Origin: Bacillota bacterium
GTDB lineage: Bacteria > Bacillota > Clostridia > Lachnospirales > Lachnospiraceae
Assembly (NCBI GenBank): GCA_023439505.1
Contig: JAEXNR010000007.1
Coordinates: 186,001 to 250,000 of the forward strand
DNA length: 64,000 nt
Direction: 5' to 3'
The notes under the pieces are model-generated. The model saw nothing but the letters and a program-made list of their open reading frames with translations, had not been told where the DNA came from and ran no database searches. A program made the position numbers and the translations under genes. Positions 1-8,337 of this stretch are shown piece by piece. The first letter of the stretch is position 1; the number at the start of each line of letters is the position of its first letter.

Positions 1-2
1 GT

Positions 3-494
3 AATGATGCGGGAATTGCAATAGCAGAATATATCAGCAGCAGTGTAGAGGCCTTTGTAAAGAAAATGAATGAAACAGCAAAAGAAATCGGTGCTGTTCA
101 GACCAACTTTGTTAACCCTCACGGTCTTCATGATGAAAATCATTATACCAGCGCATATGATATCTATCTGATTTTTCATAGGCTGCTTCAGTATGATACC
201 TTTCGCTCAATTATTCAAAACAGCTCCTATAAGCTATCCTACTCAGATGTTAATGGAAATCCAAAGGAAAAAACATTTACTTCAACCAATCAATATTTTA
301 CAGGTAAAAAAACGCCTGTAGAAGGGCTTTTCATTGAGGGAGGTAAAACAGGGACGACAAGTAAAGCAGGTTATTGTCTGATCTTACTATGTAAGGATCA
401 GGCCGGGAATGAATATATCGCCCAGATACTCAACGCTGCGGATAATAACGAGCTATATTCTCAGATGAATCATTTGTTATCCTATATCAAGTGA
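3..494 (+). CDS. D-alanyl-D-alanine carboxypeptidase (peptidase S11), C-terminal part
   Basis: Partial gene that enters from the left edge. The enzyme trims the terminal D-Ala from peptidoglycan stem peptides outside the membrane. The visible frame opens with N-D-A-G, which fits the end of the SxN active-site motif (normally SGN), and the KTG motif is seen in GGKTGTTSKAG, about 115 residues in. The tail after KTG is short, about 45 residues, so the usual C-terminal beta domain and amphipathic anchor of DacA/DacF appear to be absent or very short. The acyl-serine SxxK motif lies outside the window. Family assignment rests on the two motifs and their spacing. It is followed by an unrelated small P-loop gene 160 bp downstream. 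Confidence 0.88.
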   Translation, partial: NDAGIAIAEYISSSVEAFVKKMNETAKEIGAVQTNFVNPHGLHDENHYTSAYDIYLIFHRLLQYDTFRSIIQNSSYKLSYSDVNGNPKEKTFTSTNQYFTGKKTPVEGLFIEGGKTGTTSKAGYCLILLCKDQAGNEYIAQILNAADNNELYSQMNHLLSYIK

Positions 495-653
495 TGCTTA
501 TGCTTAGAGGAAATTCCTATCTATGGAATTTTATCCTTGTTTTTTCGTGATACCTGTACTATAATTAACATATATTTAAGGTGTTTACTAATTCATTTTA
601 ACATTTGGCACCGCACAAACTTTCGTTGCGCCCATCTTAAGGAGGAGATTACA

Positions 654-1073
654 ATGATACAGATTATTGCAGGTGAGAAAGGTAAGGGAAAGACCAAAAT
701 CCTTATCGAAAAGGCTAACACCGAAGTGAGATCCGCTAAAGGAAGCATTGTTTATCTTGACAAAAGCAACAAGCATATGTACGAACTAAGTAATAAAATA
801 AGGCTGGTTAATGTTCGGGATTATTTTATTGAAAATCAAAGTGAATTTATCGGTTATATCTGTGGTATCATTTCCTGTGATCATGATTTACAATCCGTTT
901 ATTTGGATAGTTTCTTAAAAATCGCATATACTGATGTTGATAGCATTACTGCGATATTCCAAAAGTTAGAAAAGATTTCAGAAAATTTTGAAGTAAATTT
1001 TGTAATCAGTGTTTCATTGAATTTAGAAGAATTACCTGAAAATTTGAAAAAGAATGTCATAGTGTCTTTATAA
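654..1073 (+). CDS. small P-loop NTPase-like protein, function unknown
   Basis: 139-aa protein. The start is set at the ATG at 654 because AAGGAGG lies just upstream; the frame stays open further 5' but has no ribosome binding site. A clear Walker A motif (G-E-K-G-K-G-K-T, residues 7-14) sits at the very N-terminus after a beta-strand-like MIQIIA. There is no convincing full-length ATPase core, so this is a minimal P-loop protein. Similar short proteins are sometimes named PilT-like, but nothing here supports a pilus role. It appears monocistronic and ends at a strong bidirectional terminator. Confidence 0.75.
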   Translation: MIQIIAGEKGKGKTKILIEKANTEVRSAKGSIVYLDKSNKHMYELSNKIRLVNVRDYFIENQSEFIGYICGIISCDHDLQSVYLDSFLKIAYTDVDSITAIFQKLEKISENFEVNFVISVSLNLEELPENLKKNVIVSL

Positions 1074-1115
1074 CTAAATTAGAATAATCTATAACGTTTT
1101 ATATAAATGACGAAA

Positions 1116-1170
1116 TACGGTGTATCAGTTTCTGTGATTTAGCCAGAAAGACTGATACACCGTATTTTTC
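1116..1170. terminator. bidirectional rho-independent terminator
   Basis: Perfect 14-bp inverted repeat (TACGGTGTATCAGT at 1116, its complement ending at 1164) with a T-run after it and an A-run before it. It lies between the convergent P-loop gene and the DUF378 gene, so it can serve both. Confidence 0.9.
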
Positions 1171-1196
1171 ATTTAGAACCATTAAATAAGGCTGCT

Positions 1197-1397
1197 TTAA
1201 TCCTCGTTTCTTAATCTGCCAAAATAACTCAATGCATACAAGCCGGCAATACCAACCAGCGCATAAATTATTCTGGATACTAAGGTCATTGAACCAAAGA
1301 TAGCACTTACCAAGTTGAAATCAAAGAAACCGATCAGTCCCCAATTTATAGCACCTATTACTACCAGAACAAGTGCAATATAGTCCATCGTTTTCAT
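1197..1397 (-). CDS. DUF378 family small membrane protein
   Basis: 66-aa hydrophobic protein with two predicted membrane helices (about residues 5-25 and 38-58). The N-terminal pattern MDYIALVLVVIGAINWGL with a conserved Asn-Trp-Gly is typical of the DUF378/YuzA family. AGGAGG is placed seven bases before the ATG. Its function is unknown; the family is widespread in Firmicutes. It stands alone and divergent from the HlyD-like gene. Confidence 0.85.
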   Translation of the reverse strand: MKTMDYIALVLVVIGAINWGLIGFFDFNLVSAIFGSMTLVSRIIYALVGIAGLYALSYFGRLRNED

Positions 1398-1607
1398 ATT
1401 AAGTTCCTCCTTCTACCATAATACCCTTAGAATCTCAAGCAATGCCTAAAAGCTTAAAGAGACATATTAAGAAAATTATTCTCTCTTTATAGAATTACCC
1501 TTTTTCTTGTTATTATGCATGCAATATCAGTAGCTGAAAATAACCATTGAATGTTTTCTTAATATATGCTTCAATATAGTATCAATCAAAATTTATGATA
1601 AAAGGGG

Positions 1608-1636
1608 TTTAAAAAAATATGAAATGTAAGTATAAT
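1608..1636 (+). promoter_or_regulatory. putative sigma-A promoter for the HlyD-like gene
   Basis: TTTAAA at 1608-1613 and TATAAT at 1631-1636 with 17 bp between them, about 30 bp before the TTG start. The -10 is perfect, the -35 weak. Confidence 0.5.
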
Positions 1637-1666
1637 ATATTGGAATAGCAAATAGGAGGCGAAAGC

Positions 1667-3046
1667 TTGAGTGACAATAAAAAGGTAGTTCGTTTTAAAA
1701 AACGAAAAGGTATCAATATAGGGATTGTCATTTTTTTTATTATTTTTATATATATTGCAATCAATGTCACCATATATTTTACAAAAGATTCTCTTTCCAT
1801 TTATGAGGTTCCGGAGGGTGCAAAAGCAGAGGAGAATATCATGACTGCTTTAATCATAAGGGATGAGAAACTTATTAACTCGGAGAAGGCCGGATATATC
1901 TCTTATCTGCAGAAGGATGGGGCGAGAATTGCAAAAGGGTCTTCGGTATACTCTGTAAATGATAGCACAAGGCTCACGGAACTTGTAACCAATGGGGATA
2001 CGCCAATTAAATTAACAAAAGATAATTACGCCCAAATCAATCATGATATACAGGACTTTAAGAATACATACCGGGATGATAATTTTTCATCCGTATATCA
2101 GTTTAAGGAAAATATTAAGGGAACAGTTCAGGATTTACTCAATTCTGCTATCATTGATCAGGCTAATATATCACAGGAGGACAGCAGCACTTCCTACAAC
2201 ATTGTTCAAAGTAATGAGAGCGGTATCGTTTCCTTTTATACGGATTCTCTCAATGGTATTACGAAGGATATGGTTACTTCAGAGATGTTTCAAACGGATC
2301 AATATAAGAAAACCAGTCTTCGTACTTCTGATATGGTTACGCAAAACAGTCCGATTTATAAATTGGTTTCTTCCGATCAGTGGTCCTTAATTATAATGCT
2401 TACGAAAGAGCAGTATGATCGACTGTCCGATCAAAAAAAGCTTACTTTTCTTATGAAGGGAGATAATATTGAGATCACTGCCCAGTTGTCCCTGTTTCAG
2501 AAAGGATCGGATTATTTTGGACAGCTGAGCATGGACAAGCTGATGTCCAACTATATAAATGAACGTTTTCTACAGATTGAAATTGATTTCAATACGGAAA
2601 AGGGGTTGAAAATCCCTTTATCTTCCATCGTTGAGAAGGAGTTCTACCTCGTTCCTCTTAACTTCTTTACCAAGGGTGCAAATAGTGATAAGGACGGCTT
2701 AAATATCGAAGTTTATAATAAAGCCGGAGAGGTTTCCTATCAATTTGTCCCAACTGACATTTACTATAAAGATGATACGTATGGCTATGTGGATACCAAC
2801 ATGTTTGAATTGAATACCTGGGTGCACTCGACGGAAAATTCAGATCGCATTCAATTGTCCCAAAGGGATAAACTAACCGGTGTCTACAACGTAAATAAAG
2901 GCTATGCCGTATTTCGTATGATTGAGATTCTTCAAAAAGATAAGGAATATTGCATTATTAAAAATGGAACACCTTATGGACTGGCCGCATTTGATCACAT
3001 CGCACTTGATGGTGAAAAAGCCGTCGATCAAAAAATTATATATTAA
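1667..3046 (+). CDS. HlyD-like membrane-anchored protein of the sepF cluster
   Basis: 459-aa protein starting at TTG 1667, chosen because AGGAGG ends seven bases before it. A basic N-terminus (residues 1-15) precedes a single membrane helix (about 18-38); the rest is predicted extracytoplasmic. After the helix comes a biotinyl/lipoyl-like segment (about residues 55-85, with ...EKAGYISYLQKDGARIAKGS), the arrangement of HlyD-type adaptor proteins. No partner exporter gene is adjacent; instead it heads the yggS-sepF-ylmH run. That placement suggests an envelope or division-related role, but this is inference. Confidence 0.7.
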   Translation: MSDNKKVVRFKKRKGINIGIVIFFIIFIYIAINVTIYFTKDSLSIYEVPEGAKAEENIMTALIIRDEKLINSEKAGYISYLQKDGARIAKGSSVYSVNDSTRLTELVTNGDTPIKLTKDNYAQINHDIQDFKNTYRDDNFSSVYQFKENIKGTVQDLLNSAIIDQANISQEDSSTSYNIVQSNESGIVSFYTDSLNGITKDMVTSEMFQTDQYKKTSLRTSDMVTQNSPIYKLVSSDQWSLIIMLTKEQYDRLSDQKKLTFLMKGDNIEITAQLSLFQKGSDYFGQLSMDKLMSNYINERFLQIEIDFNTEKGLKIPLSSIVEKEFYLVPLNFFTKGANSDKDGLNIEVYNKAGEVSYQFVPTDIYYKDDTYGYVDTNMFELNTWVHSTENSDRIQLSQRDKLTGVYNVNKGYAVFRMIEILQKDKEYCIIKNGTPYGLAAFDHIALDGEKAVDQKIIY

Positions 3047-3112
3047 TTGGCTAATATAAATTACATTGCCGGGAAATAACACTGAAAGCAAAAAGAGAGG
3101 AGCCTTATTAAG

Positions 3113-3940
3113 ATGATGAAGGACAATATTATAGAAATAGAACAACGGATTCAGGCTGCCTGCGACAAAAGCCACAGAGATCGTTCTGAGGTCACCCTGA
3201 TTGCAGTGAGTAAAACCAAGCCTGCCGCCATGGTGAAGGAGGCATATGAGCTTGGAATGAGGCATTTTGGTGAAAATAAGGTACAGGAATTGGTGGATAA
3301 ATACGATACCTTCCATGATGCATATGGTGACACCATATACTGGCATCAAATCGGTCATCTTCAGCGGAATAAAGTAAAATATCTGATGAATAAATCAGTT
3401 CTTATTCACTCTGTAGACTCCCTGCGTCTTGCACAGCAGATTGAGTCAGATGCAGCAAAACAGGATCTGGTATGCGATATCTTAATTGAAGTTAATATTG
3501 CGAAAGAGGATACAAAATTTGGCGTTATGGAGGAGGATGTTCTCCCCTTGTTGATGGATTTGTTAAAACTTTCTCATATCAGGGTAAGAGGTCTTATGAC
3601 CATTGCTCCTTATACGGAAGATCCTGAAAAAAACAGAGTGTATTTTAAGAAATTACGAGAATTATATATTGACATCAAAACAAAAAACATCGATAATATG
3701 TGTAAAGGGAATATAATCCATAACATAGGCAAATTAACGGTTGATACAAAGGAAAACCCACTCTTGGATAACGGTAGTACGGATTTGAAGAAAGAAGCGG
3801 GAACCAGCTTCATAGAATACTTTGACACTCTTTCTATGGGCATGACAGGTGATTTTGAGATTGCGATAGAAGAAGGTGCCACGATGGTTCGTGTAGGGAC
3901 AGGCATCTTTGGCGAACGTAATTACCATGTATCCGTTTAG
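3113..3940 (+). CDS. YggS/PLPBP family pyridoxal-phosphate homeostasis protein with an insertion
   Basis: 275 aa. The family binds PLP through a lysine in a VSKTKP motif, present here at residues 32-37, and has the HFGEN (about 52), WHxIGxLQRNK (about 80-90) and SMGMTxDFExAIxxGATMVRVGTGIFG (C-terminal) signatures. It is thought to keep cellular PLP pools in balance and has no enzyme activity of its own. The usual length is about 230 residues. Here roughly 41 residues (about 196-236, bases 3698-3820), polar and Lys/Asn-rich, sit just before the C-terminal signature. The frame is intact, so this is an insertion, not a break. It is 66 bp after the HlyD-like gene and 26 bp before sepF, so probably one operon. 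Confidence 0.92.
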   Translation: MMKDNIIEIEQRIQAACDKSHRDRSEVTLIAVSKTKPAAMVKEAYELGMRHFGENKVQELVDKYDTFHDAYGDTIYWHQIGHLQRNKVKYLMNKSVLIHSVDSLRLAQQIESDAAKQDLVCDILIEVNIAKEDTKFGVMEEDVLPLLMDLLKLSHIRVRGLMTIAPYTEDPEKNRVYFKKLRELYIDIKTKNIDNMCKGNIIHNIGKLTVDTKENPLLDNGSTDLKKEAGTSFIEYFDTLSMGMTGDFEIAIEEGATMVRVGTGIFGERNYHVSV

Positions 3941-3966
3941 AAATGATAGATAGGAGATAGGTTTCA

Positions 3967-4530
3967 ATGGCTAATATTTTTAAGAATTTCTTAGACTCAA
4001 TGAAATTAACCGAAGATGATGAAGAATATGAGGATTATTTAAACGAAGAGCAGGAAAAAGTAAGCAAGAAGGCACTAAAAGCGGAAAAGAGATTTTCGAG
4101 AAACGATGATTATGAGCCGATTCCAAAAGTGCAGGCAAGTGTTACACCTGTAACCCAGGATTTTAAAAAGGAGAGGATCACCAGAATGGAAAAGAGTTCT
4201 TCAGGTAAGGTTGTGCCTATTCGTACGACTCCAAAAGGACTTGAGGTATGTATTATGAAGCCTACCTCCTTTGAAGATTCCCAGGAGATTTGTGACATGC
4301 TGTTAACCGGAAGGGCTACGGTAATTAATCTTGAGGGTTTTGATGATAAATTGGCACAACGAACCATGGATTTTATCTCCGGTTCTGTCTATGCCATCAA
4401 CGGAAAACTGCATCGCATTTCCAACTGCATCTTTATTGTATCTCCTGATACTGTTGATATATCGGGAGATTATCTTGATCTGATTCAGGAAAGTGGTTTT
4501 GAACCACCTACTTTCCATTCCAAATTCTAG
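3967..4530 (+). CDS. sepF: cell division protein SepF
   Basis: 187 aa. SepF binds FtsZ and tethers it to the membrane during septation. The N-terminal MANIFKNFLDSMKL can form the amphipathic membrane-binding helix. An acidic, charged linker (about 17-75) leads into the SepF core (about 85-170), with PTSFEDSQEICDMLLTGRA and the conserved Gly-Asp-Phe-like FISGSVYAINGKLHRISNCIF stretch. Gene order yggS-sepF-ylmH is the classic Gram-positive arrangement; ylmG, usually between sepF and ylmH, is missing. Confidence 0.95.
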   Translation: MANIFKNFLDSMKLTEDDEEYEDYLNEEQEKVSKKALKAEKRFSRNDDYEPIPKVQASVTPVTQDFKKERITRMEKSSSGKVVPIRTTPKGLEVCIMKPTSFEDSQEICDMLLTGRATVINLEGFDDKLAQRTMDFISGSVYAINGKLHRISNCIFIVSPDTVDISGDYLDLIQESGFEPPTFHSKF

Positions 4531-4534
4531 TCCT

Positions 4535-5416
4535 ATGATGAATCTGGATAAGGAAGAACTGATATTGCAAAGACATCTTTTGGATCTGGCGAATACTGCA
4601 GACAAACGGGGAATATGTATCTATTCAGATTTTCTGAATTTAAATGAACAGAATATATTTTCCGGTTTGATACATGAATTACCCAGGATAAAGTATTTTA
4701 CTTACGGCGGTTTTTCCTGTGCCGAGAGAAAAATACTTTGTTTTTGTGGAGATGACCAAATAGCAGCTTATGACCTGGGTACAGCTTATGACCTAAGTAC
4801 AGCTTATGACCTGGGTACAGCTTATGACCTAAGTACAGCTCATGACCTAAGTACAGCTCATGACCTAAGTACAGCTTATGACCATCTTGATTTTCCGATA
4901 GACTGTATTAAAATCGTACCCACCAGCCATAAATTCAGTGATAATTTTTCCCACCGTGATTTTCTGGGTGCAGTATTAAACCTGGGAATTGACCGGAGTA
5001 AGGTTGGTGATATCCTACTTGAAGAAAATGAAGGATATGTGTTTTGTTCGGCTTCAATCAGCGGCTTTATTCTTGATCAGTTGGTGAAAGTCAAACATAC
5101 GAATATACGTACCGCTGTCATAGATCAGAAGGATTTTTCCTATCAGCCAAAGCTGAAGGAAGTGGTTGGTACTGTGTCTTCGGTTCGTTTAGACAGCATC
5201 CTTTCTGTGGCATTTCACAGCTCCAGAAGCAGTTTAACGGGTTTGATTGCCGGTGGTAAAGTATTTGTAAACAGCAAAGAAGTCCTGTCCAACAGTTATA
5301 TCTTAAAGGAGAATGATGTGATTTCTGTACGGGGATTCGGTAAATTTATTTTTTCCGGTACTTCCTATATGACAAAAAAAGGACGATACAGTGTGAAATT
5401 ATTATTGTATACCTAA
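4535..5416 (+). CDS. ylmH: YlmH family RNA-binding protein with S4 domain and internal repeats
   Basis: About 292 aa. YlmH has an N-terminal RNA-binding fold and a C-terminal S4 domain (about residues 205-275, including VRLDSILSVAFHSSRS and KVFVNSKEV); family members act in ribosome rescue or translation. The start is set at ATG 4535/4538, right after the sepF stop at 4530, because MNLDKEELILQRHLLDLA matches the family N-terminus. A GTG at 4493 inside sepF would add residues unlike the family. No clear Shine-Dalgarno is seen, so translational coupling to sepF is likely. Residues about 77-115 are six and a half copies of a six-residue repeat (A-Y/H-D-L-G/S-T), encoded by an 18-bp tandem repeat. 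They fall between the N-terminal domain and the family-conserved FPIDCIKI segment. Confidence 0.92.
   Translation: MMNLDKEELILQRHLLDLANTADKRGICIYSDFLNLNEQNIFSGLIHELPRIKYFTYGGFSCAERKILCFCGDDQIAAYDLGTAYDLSTAYDLGTAYDLSTAHDLSTAHDLSTAYDHLDFPIDCIKIVPTSHKFSDNFSHRDFLGAVLNLGIDRSKVGDILLEENEGYVFCSASISGFILDQLVKVKHTNIRTAVIDQKDFSYQPKLKEVVGTVSSVRLDSILSVAFHSSRSSLTGLIAGGKVFVNSKEVLSNSYILKENDVISVRGFGKFIFSGTSYMTKKGRYSVKLLLYT
4766..4882 (+). repeat. 18-bp in-frame tandem repeat inside ylmH
   Basis: Six full copies plus a 9-bp partial copy of GCTTATGACCTGGGTACA-type units. Variants are tat/cat at codon 2 and ctgggt/ctaagt at codons 4-5. The first four units alternate G-type and S-type, consistent with duplication of a 36-bp block; the last full units are near-identical. 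Unit length is a multiple of three, so changes in copy number keep ylmH in frame. Confidence 0.97.
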
Positions 5417-5533
5417 TACGAAGGTTTTCCCTAAGGACAATATTTCACCGGTAATGGGTTTTTTTCGGCAAATGATACTTTATTGATAAGACATTATGTA
5501 TTACAAAAATTTACTGAGTAGATAAGGAGGATG

Positions 5534-5574
5534 GCATAACTTCGTCTTAACCGATAGCAGGTTATGCATTTTTT
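5534..5574 (+). promoter_or_regulatory. terminator-like hairpin abutting the aroB start
   Basis: GCATAAC (5534-5540) pairs with GTTATGC (5561-5567), followed by six T residues that end directly at the aroB ATG (5575). A strong AAGGAGG (5524-5530) lies upstream, about 45 bp from that ATG, far too distant to serve it directly. Folding would bring the two closer together; alternatively this is an attenuator. Stem is only 7 bp, so the call is tentative. Confidence 0.4.
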
Positions 5575-6666
5575 ATGAATCATACATTAACTGTAAATTA
5601 TGAAGGTAAACCGGCTTACGACATTATGCTGCAACCTGATTTTACTGCCCTGGCTGAGGCAATAACCTCCATTGATATGAAGAATCGAAGATTTATGATC
5701 ATTACAGACAGTACCGTAAGCAGCTTTTATTTGCATGAATGTACTGCTATTTTGCAAACAATAGCTAAAACTGTCCTAAGTTTTGTGTTTCCCGCAGGGG
5801 AAAAGAGTAAGAACCTCGATACAATAAATGAATGCTATGAAAAACTAATCCAGTCAGGTTTTGACCGAAACGATGTCCTGGTTGCCCTGGGCGGGGGTGT
5901 TGCAGGTGATATGACAGGATTTGCGGCTGCGACTTATCTTAGAGGCATTCGATTTATACAGATTCCAACTTCACTGCTTGCTATGGTAGATTCCAGCATC
6001 GGAGGAAAGACCGGCGTCGATTTCAAAGCATATAAGAATATGGTCGGTGCCTTCCATCAGCCCAAGCTTGTCTACATGAATCTTGCTACCCTCAATTCCT
6101 TGAAGGACTCAGAATTCTTCTCCGGCATGGGGGAGATAATTAAGCATGGACTGATTAAGGATAAGATATATTATCAGTGGTTAAAAGATCATACAGCGCA
6201 GATTCTTAAGAAGGATTATGAAATTCTAAGAGAGATGATCTTTCGGAGCTGTCTGATTAAAAAGGCTGTTGTGGAGGAGGATCCTAAGGAGCAGGGGGAG
6301 AGGGCACTGCTAAACTTTGGACATACCATCGGCCATTCTGTGGAAAAGTTAATGAATTTTCAATTACTCCACGGAGAATGTGTTTGTATCGGGATGGCTG
6401 CCGCCTCTTATCTGTCTCTGAAAAGAGGCTTTCTTCGTGAAGAAGATTACGAGGATATCCTTTCTGTCATTAAGAGTTTTCGTCAGCCGGTTCAGGTATC
6501 CGGACCAGACTGCGACCAGATCTATTCTATTACCAGACTTGATAAAAAAATGGATAACGATGCAATTAAATTTATTCTGCTTCAGAACATCGGTCACGCT
6601 ATCATTGATAAGACAGTAACCCAGACGGAAATGATCAATGCAATTCAGACCATTTTAATCTTATAA
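5575..6666 (+). CDS. aroB: 3-dehydroquinate synthase
   Basis: 363 aa, normal length. It converts DAHP to 3-dehydroquinate, second step of the shikimate pathway, using NAD and a divalent metal. The NAD-binding GGGVAGDMTGF (about 105-115), the IPTSLLAMVDSSIGGKTGVDF block (about 130-150) and the metal-ligand histidine region LLNFGHTIGHSVE (about 245-257) followed by LLHGECVCIGM are all present. The ATG at 5575 has no adjacent Shine-Dalgarno, which is unusual for this genome. No other aro gene is adjacent; the gene sits between ylmH and lspA. Confidence 0.96.
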   Translation: MNHTLTVNYEGKPAYDIMLQPDFTALAEAITSIDMKNRRFMIITDSTVSSFYLHECTAILQTIAKTVLSFVFPAGEKSKNLDTINECYEKLIQSGFDRNDVLVALGGGVAGDMTGFAAATYLRGIRFIQIPTSLLAMVDSSIGGKTGVDFKAYKNMVGAFHQPKLVYMNLATLNSLKDSEFFSGMGEIIKHGLIKDKIYYQWLKDHTAQILKKDYEILREMIFRSCLIKKAVVEEDPKEQGERALLNFGHTIGHSVEKLMNFQLLHGECVCIGMAAASYLSLKRGFLREEDYEDILSVIKSFRQPVQVSGPDCDQIYSITRLDKKMDNDAIKFILLQNIGHAIIDKTVTQTEMINAIQTILIL

Positions 6667-6758
6667 CACAGGATCAGGATCATGAACAAAATCATGAAAT
6701 TAATATAAAATACTGTGCTGCCACCATAGTTCATAAGAATTGATGGAGATGCGGCTGA

Positions 6759-7343
6759 ATGGAGATTGTTATGAAACAAAAAATCAGACACCTTATTTAC
6801 TTTATCATTTTAGTTGCCCTGGATCAGGTTGTTAAATACTGGGTTAGAACAGATCTGAAAGAGAATGGACCTATGGATATCATACCCAAAGTATTAAAGT
6901 TGGAATTTCATCAGAATACAGGTGCCGTATGGGGGACTTTGAGCGGCAAAGTACAGATACTGGCTATTTTCTCAGCAATCATCTTTCTGGTGATTCTATA
7001 TCTTTATTTTAAAATTCCGAATCATAAGAAATTTACGGCATTAAAATTGATTTCTGTATTTATTATGGCCGGTGCAGTCGGTAACATGATCGACCGTTTT
7101 GTGCTCCATTATGTCGTTGATTACATCTATTTCGTTATCATTGATTTCCCTTTATTTAACCTTGCCGACAGCTATATCACAGTATCTGCCTTCCTGATGA
7201 TCTTTTTGATCTTATTTTATTATAAAGAAGATGATATGGTTTTCTTGAATCAAATGTTTTCTAAGAAGAAACCTTCCATAGACCAAACAACACAGGATTC
7301 TGTGAATGATAAGGACGCAGATCATGATACAGAACAGGAATAA
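6759..7343 (+). CDS. lspA: lipoprotein signal peptidase (signal peptidase II)
   Basis: About 190-194 aa membrane aspartyl protease that removes signal peptides from prolipoproteins. Four membrane helices are visible. Motifs: DQVVKYW near residue 22, NTGAVWG near 53, GAVGNMIDRF near 107, then VDYIYF and FNLADSYI, which carry the two catalytic aspartates. Start may be ATG 6759 or ATG 6771; the second has GGAG at a better distance. The C-terminal 30 residues are a polar acidic tail beyond the usual enzyme and overlap the start of the pseudouridine synthase gene. Confidence 0.95.
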   Translation: MEIVMKQKIRHLIYFIILVALDQVVKYWVRTDLKENGPMDIIPKVLKLEFHQNTGAVWGTLSGKVQILAIFSAIIFLVILYLYFKIPNHKKFTALKLISVFIMAGAVGNMIDRFVLHYVVDYIYFVIIDFPLFNLADSYITVSAFLMIFLILFYYKEDDMVFLNQMFSKKKPSIDQTTQDSVNDKDADHDTEQE

Positions 7344-8331
7344 GGATTTAGCTCAAGACAACAACATAGAAATAGAGGATGATGACATTCTGGATTTAGC
7401 CGATCAGGATCAGATTCTGGAGTTTACCATAGATGAGGCATACAACGGTATCAGAATCGATAAATATTTGTCCCAGGTTCAATCAGATATATCCAGAAAT
7501 TATATACAGAAATTAATCGATGACAGCAAGGTCTTTATTGAAGATCAGCCCGTAAAAGCAAATACAAAGGGGAAGACCGGCAATCATGTCTTTCTGTCGG
7601 TGCCTATGCCCAGGGAAGCACAAATTGCAGCCCAGGAGCTCCCTCTTGATATTCTCTACGAGGATCAGGATATTATTGTTATCAATAAGCCGAAGGGATT
7701 GGTTGTCCATCCTGCCGCCGGTCATGAGAGCGGCACTTTGGTGAATGCATTATTATACCACTGCAGAAACGATTTATCGGGCATTAACGGGGTTTTAAGG
7801 CCGGGTATCGTACATCGTATAGATCGTGACACCACAGGCGTTCTGGTGGCCTGTAAGAACGATAAAGCCCATCAGTTTATAGCAGAACAACTGAAAGAGC
7901 ATTCCATCACCAGACGCTATCATGCGATCGTATATCAGGCCTTTAAAGAAGAGAGCGGAAGAGTGGAAGCACCCATTGGAAGACATCCGAAAGAACGTAA
8001 GAAAATGGCCGTAAATTATAAGAATGGCAAATACGCCGCAACCAATTATAAAGTATTAGAGGATTTGAGCCATCAGTATTCCTATATCGAGTGTTCCCTG
8101 GAGACAGGCCGAACCCATCAAATCAGGGTTCATATGGCCAGTATTCATCATCCTCTGGTGGGTGATACCGTTTATGGTCCGACGAAAGATCCATTTCATC
8201 TGGAAGGACAGGCCCTTCATGCCGGAGTCCTTGGATTTATTCATCCGACCACGAAAAAGTATATGGAATTTGAAGCACCATTACCGGAATACTTCACAAA
8301 TCTGTTAGCCAAATTAAGGCATAAGAGGTAA
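7306..8331 (+). CDS. rluD: RluA/RluD family 23S rRNA pseudouridine synthase
   Basis: About 335-341 aa. It isomerises uridine in large-subunit rRNA. An acidic N-terminal extension leads to an S4 domain (about 45-100, NGIRIDKYLSQ...SRNYIQKLI) and then the catalytic domain. The catalytic aspartate lies in HRIDRDTTGVLV, where the family usually has HRLDKDTSG. Other signatures are INKPKGLVVHPAAGH and SLETGRTHQIRVHMA. The frame opens at 7306 inside lspA; ATG 7324 is an equally possible start, still overlapping lspA by 20 bp, so the two are coupled. The exact target position cannot be told from sequence alone. Confidence 0.92.
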   Translation: MIRTQIMIQNRNKDLAQDNNIEIEDDDILDLADQDQILEFTIDEAYNGIRIDKYLSQVQSDISRNYIQKLIDDSKVFIEDQPVKANTKGKTGNHVFLSVPMPREAQIAAQELPLDILYEDQDIIVINKPKGLVVHPAAGHESGTLVNALLYHCRNDLSGINGVLRPGIVHRIDRDTTGVLVACKNDKAHQFIAEQLKEHSITRRYHAIVYQAFKEESGRVEAPIGRHPKERKKMAVNYKNGKYAATNYKVLEDLSHQYSYIECSLETGRTHQIRVHMASIHHPLVGDTVYGPTKDPFHLEGQALHAGVLGFIHPTTKKYMEFEAPLPEYFTNLLAKLRHKR

Positions 8332-8337
8332 CTATCG

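Noticed and set aside
2043..2390. 115-codon frame inside the HlyD-like gene
   Set aside because: Shadow of the main frame; basic, unnatural composition and no ribosome binding site.
5531..5539. ATG-GCA-TAA minimal leader after AAGGAGG before aroB
   Set aside because: No spacing between the Shine-Dalgarno and ATG, so it should not be translated efficiently.
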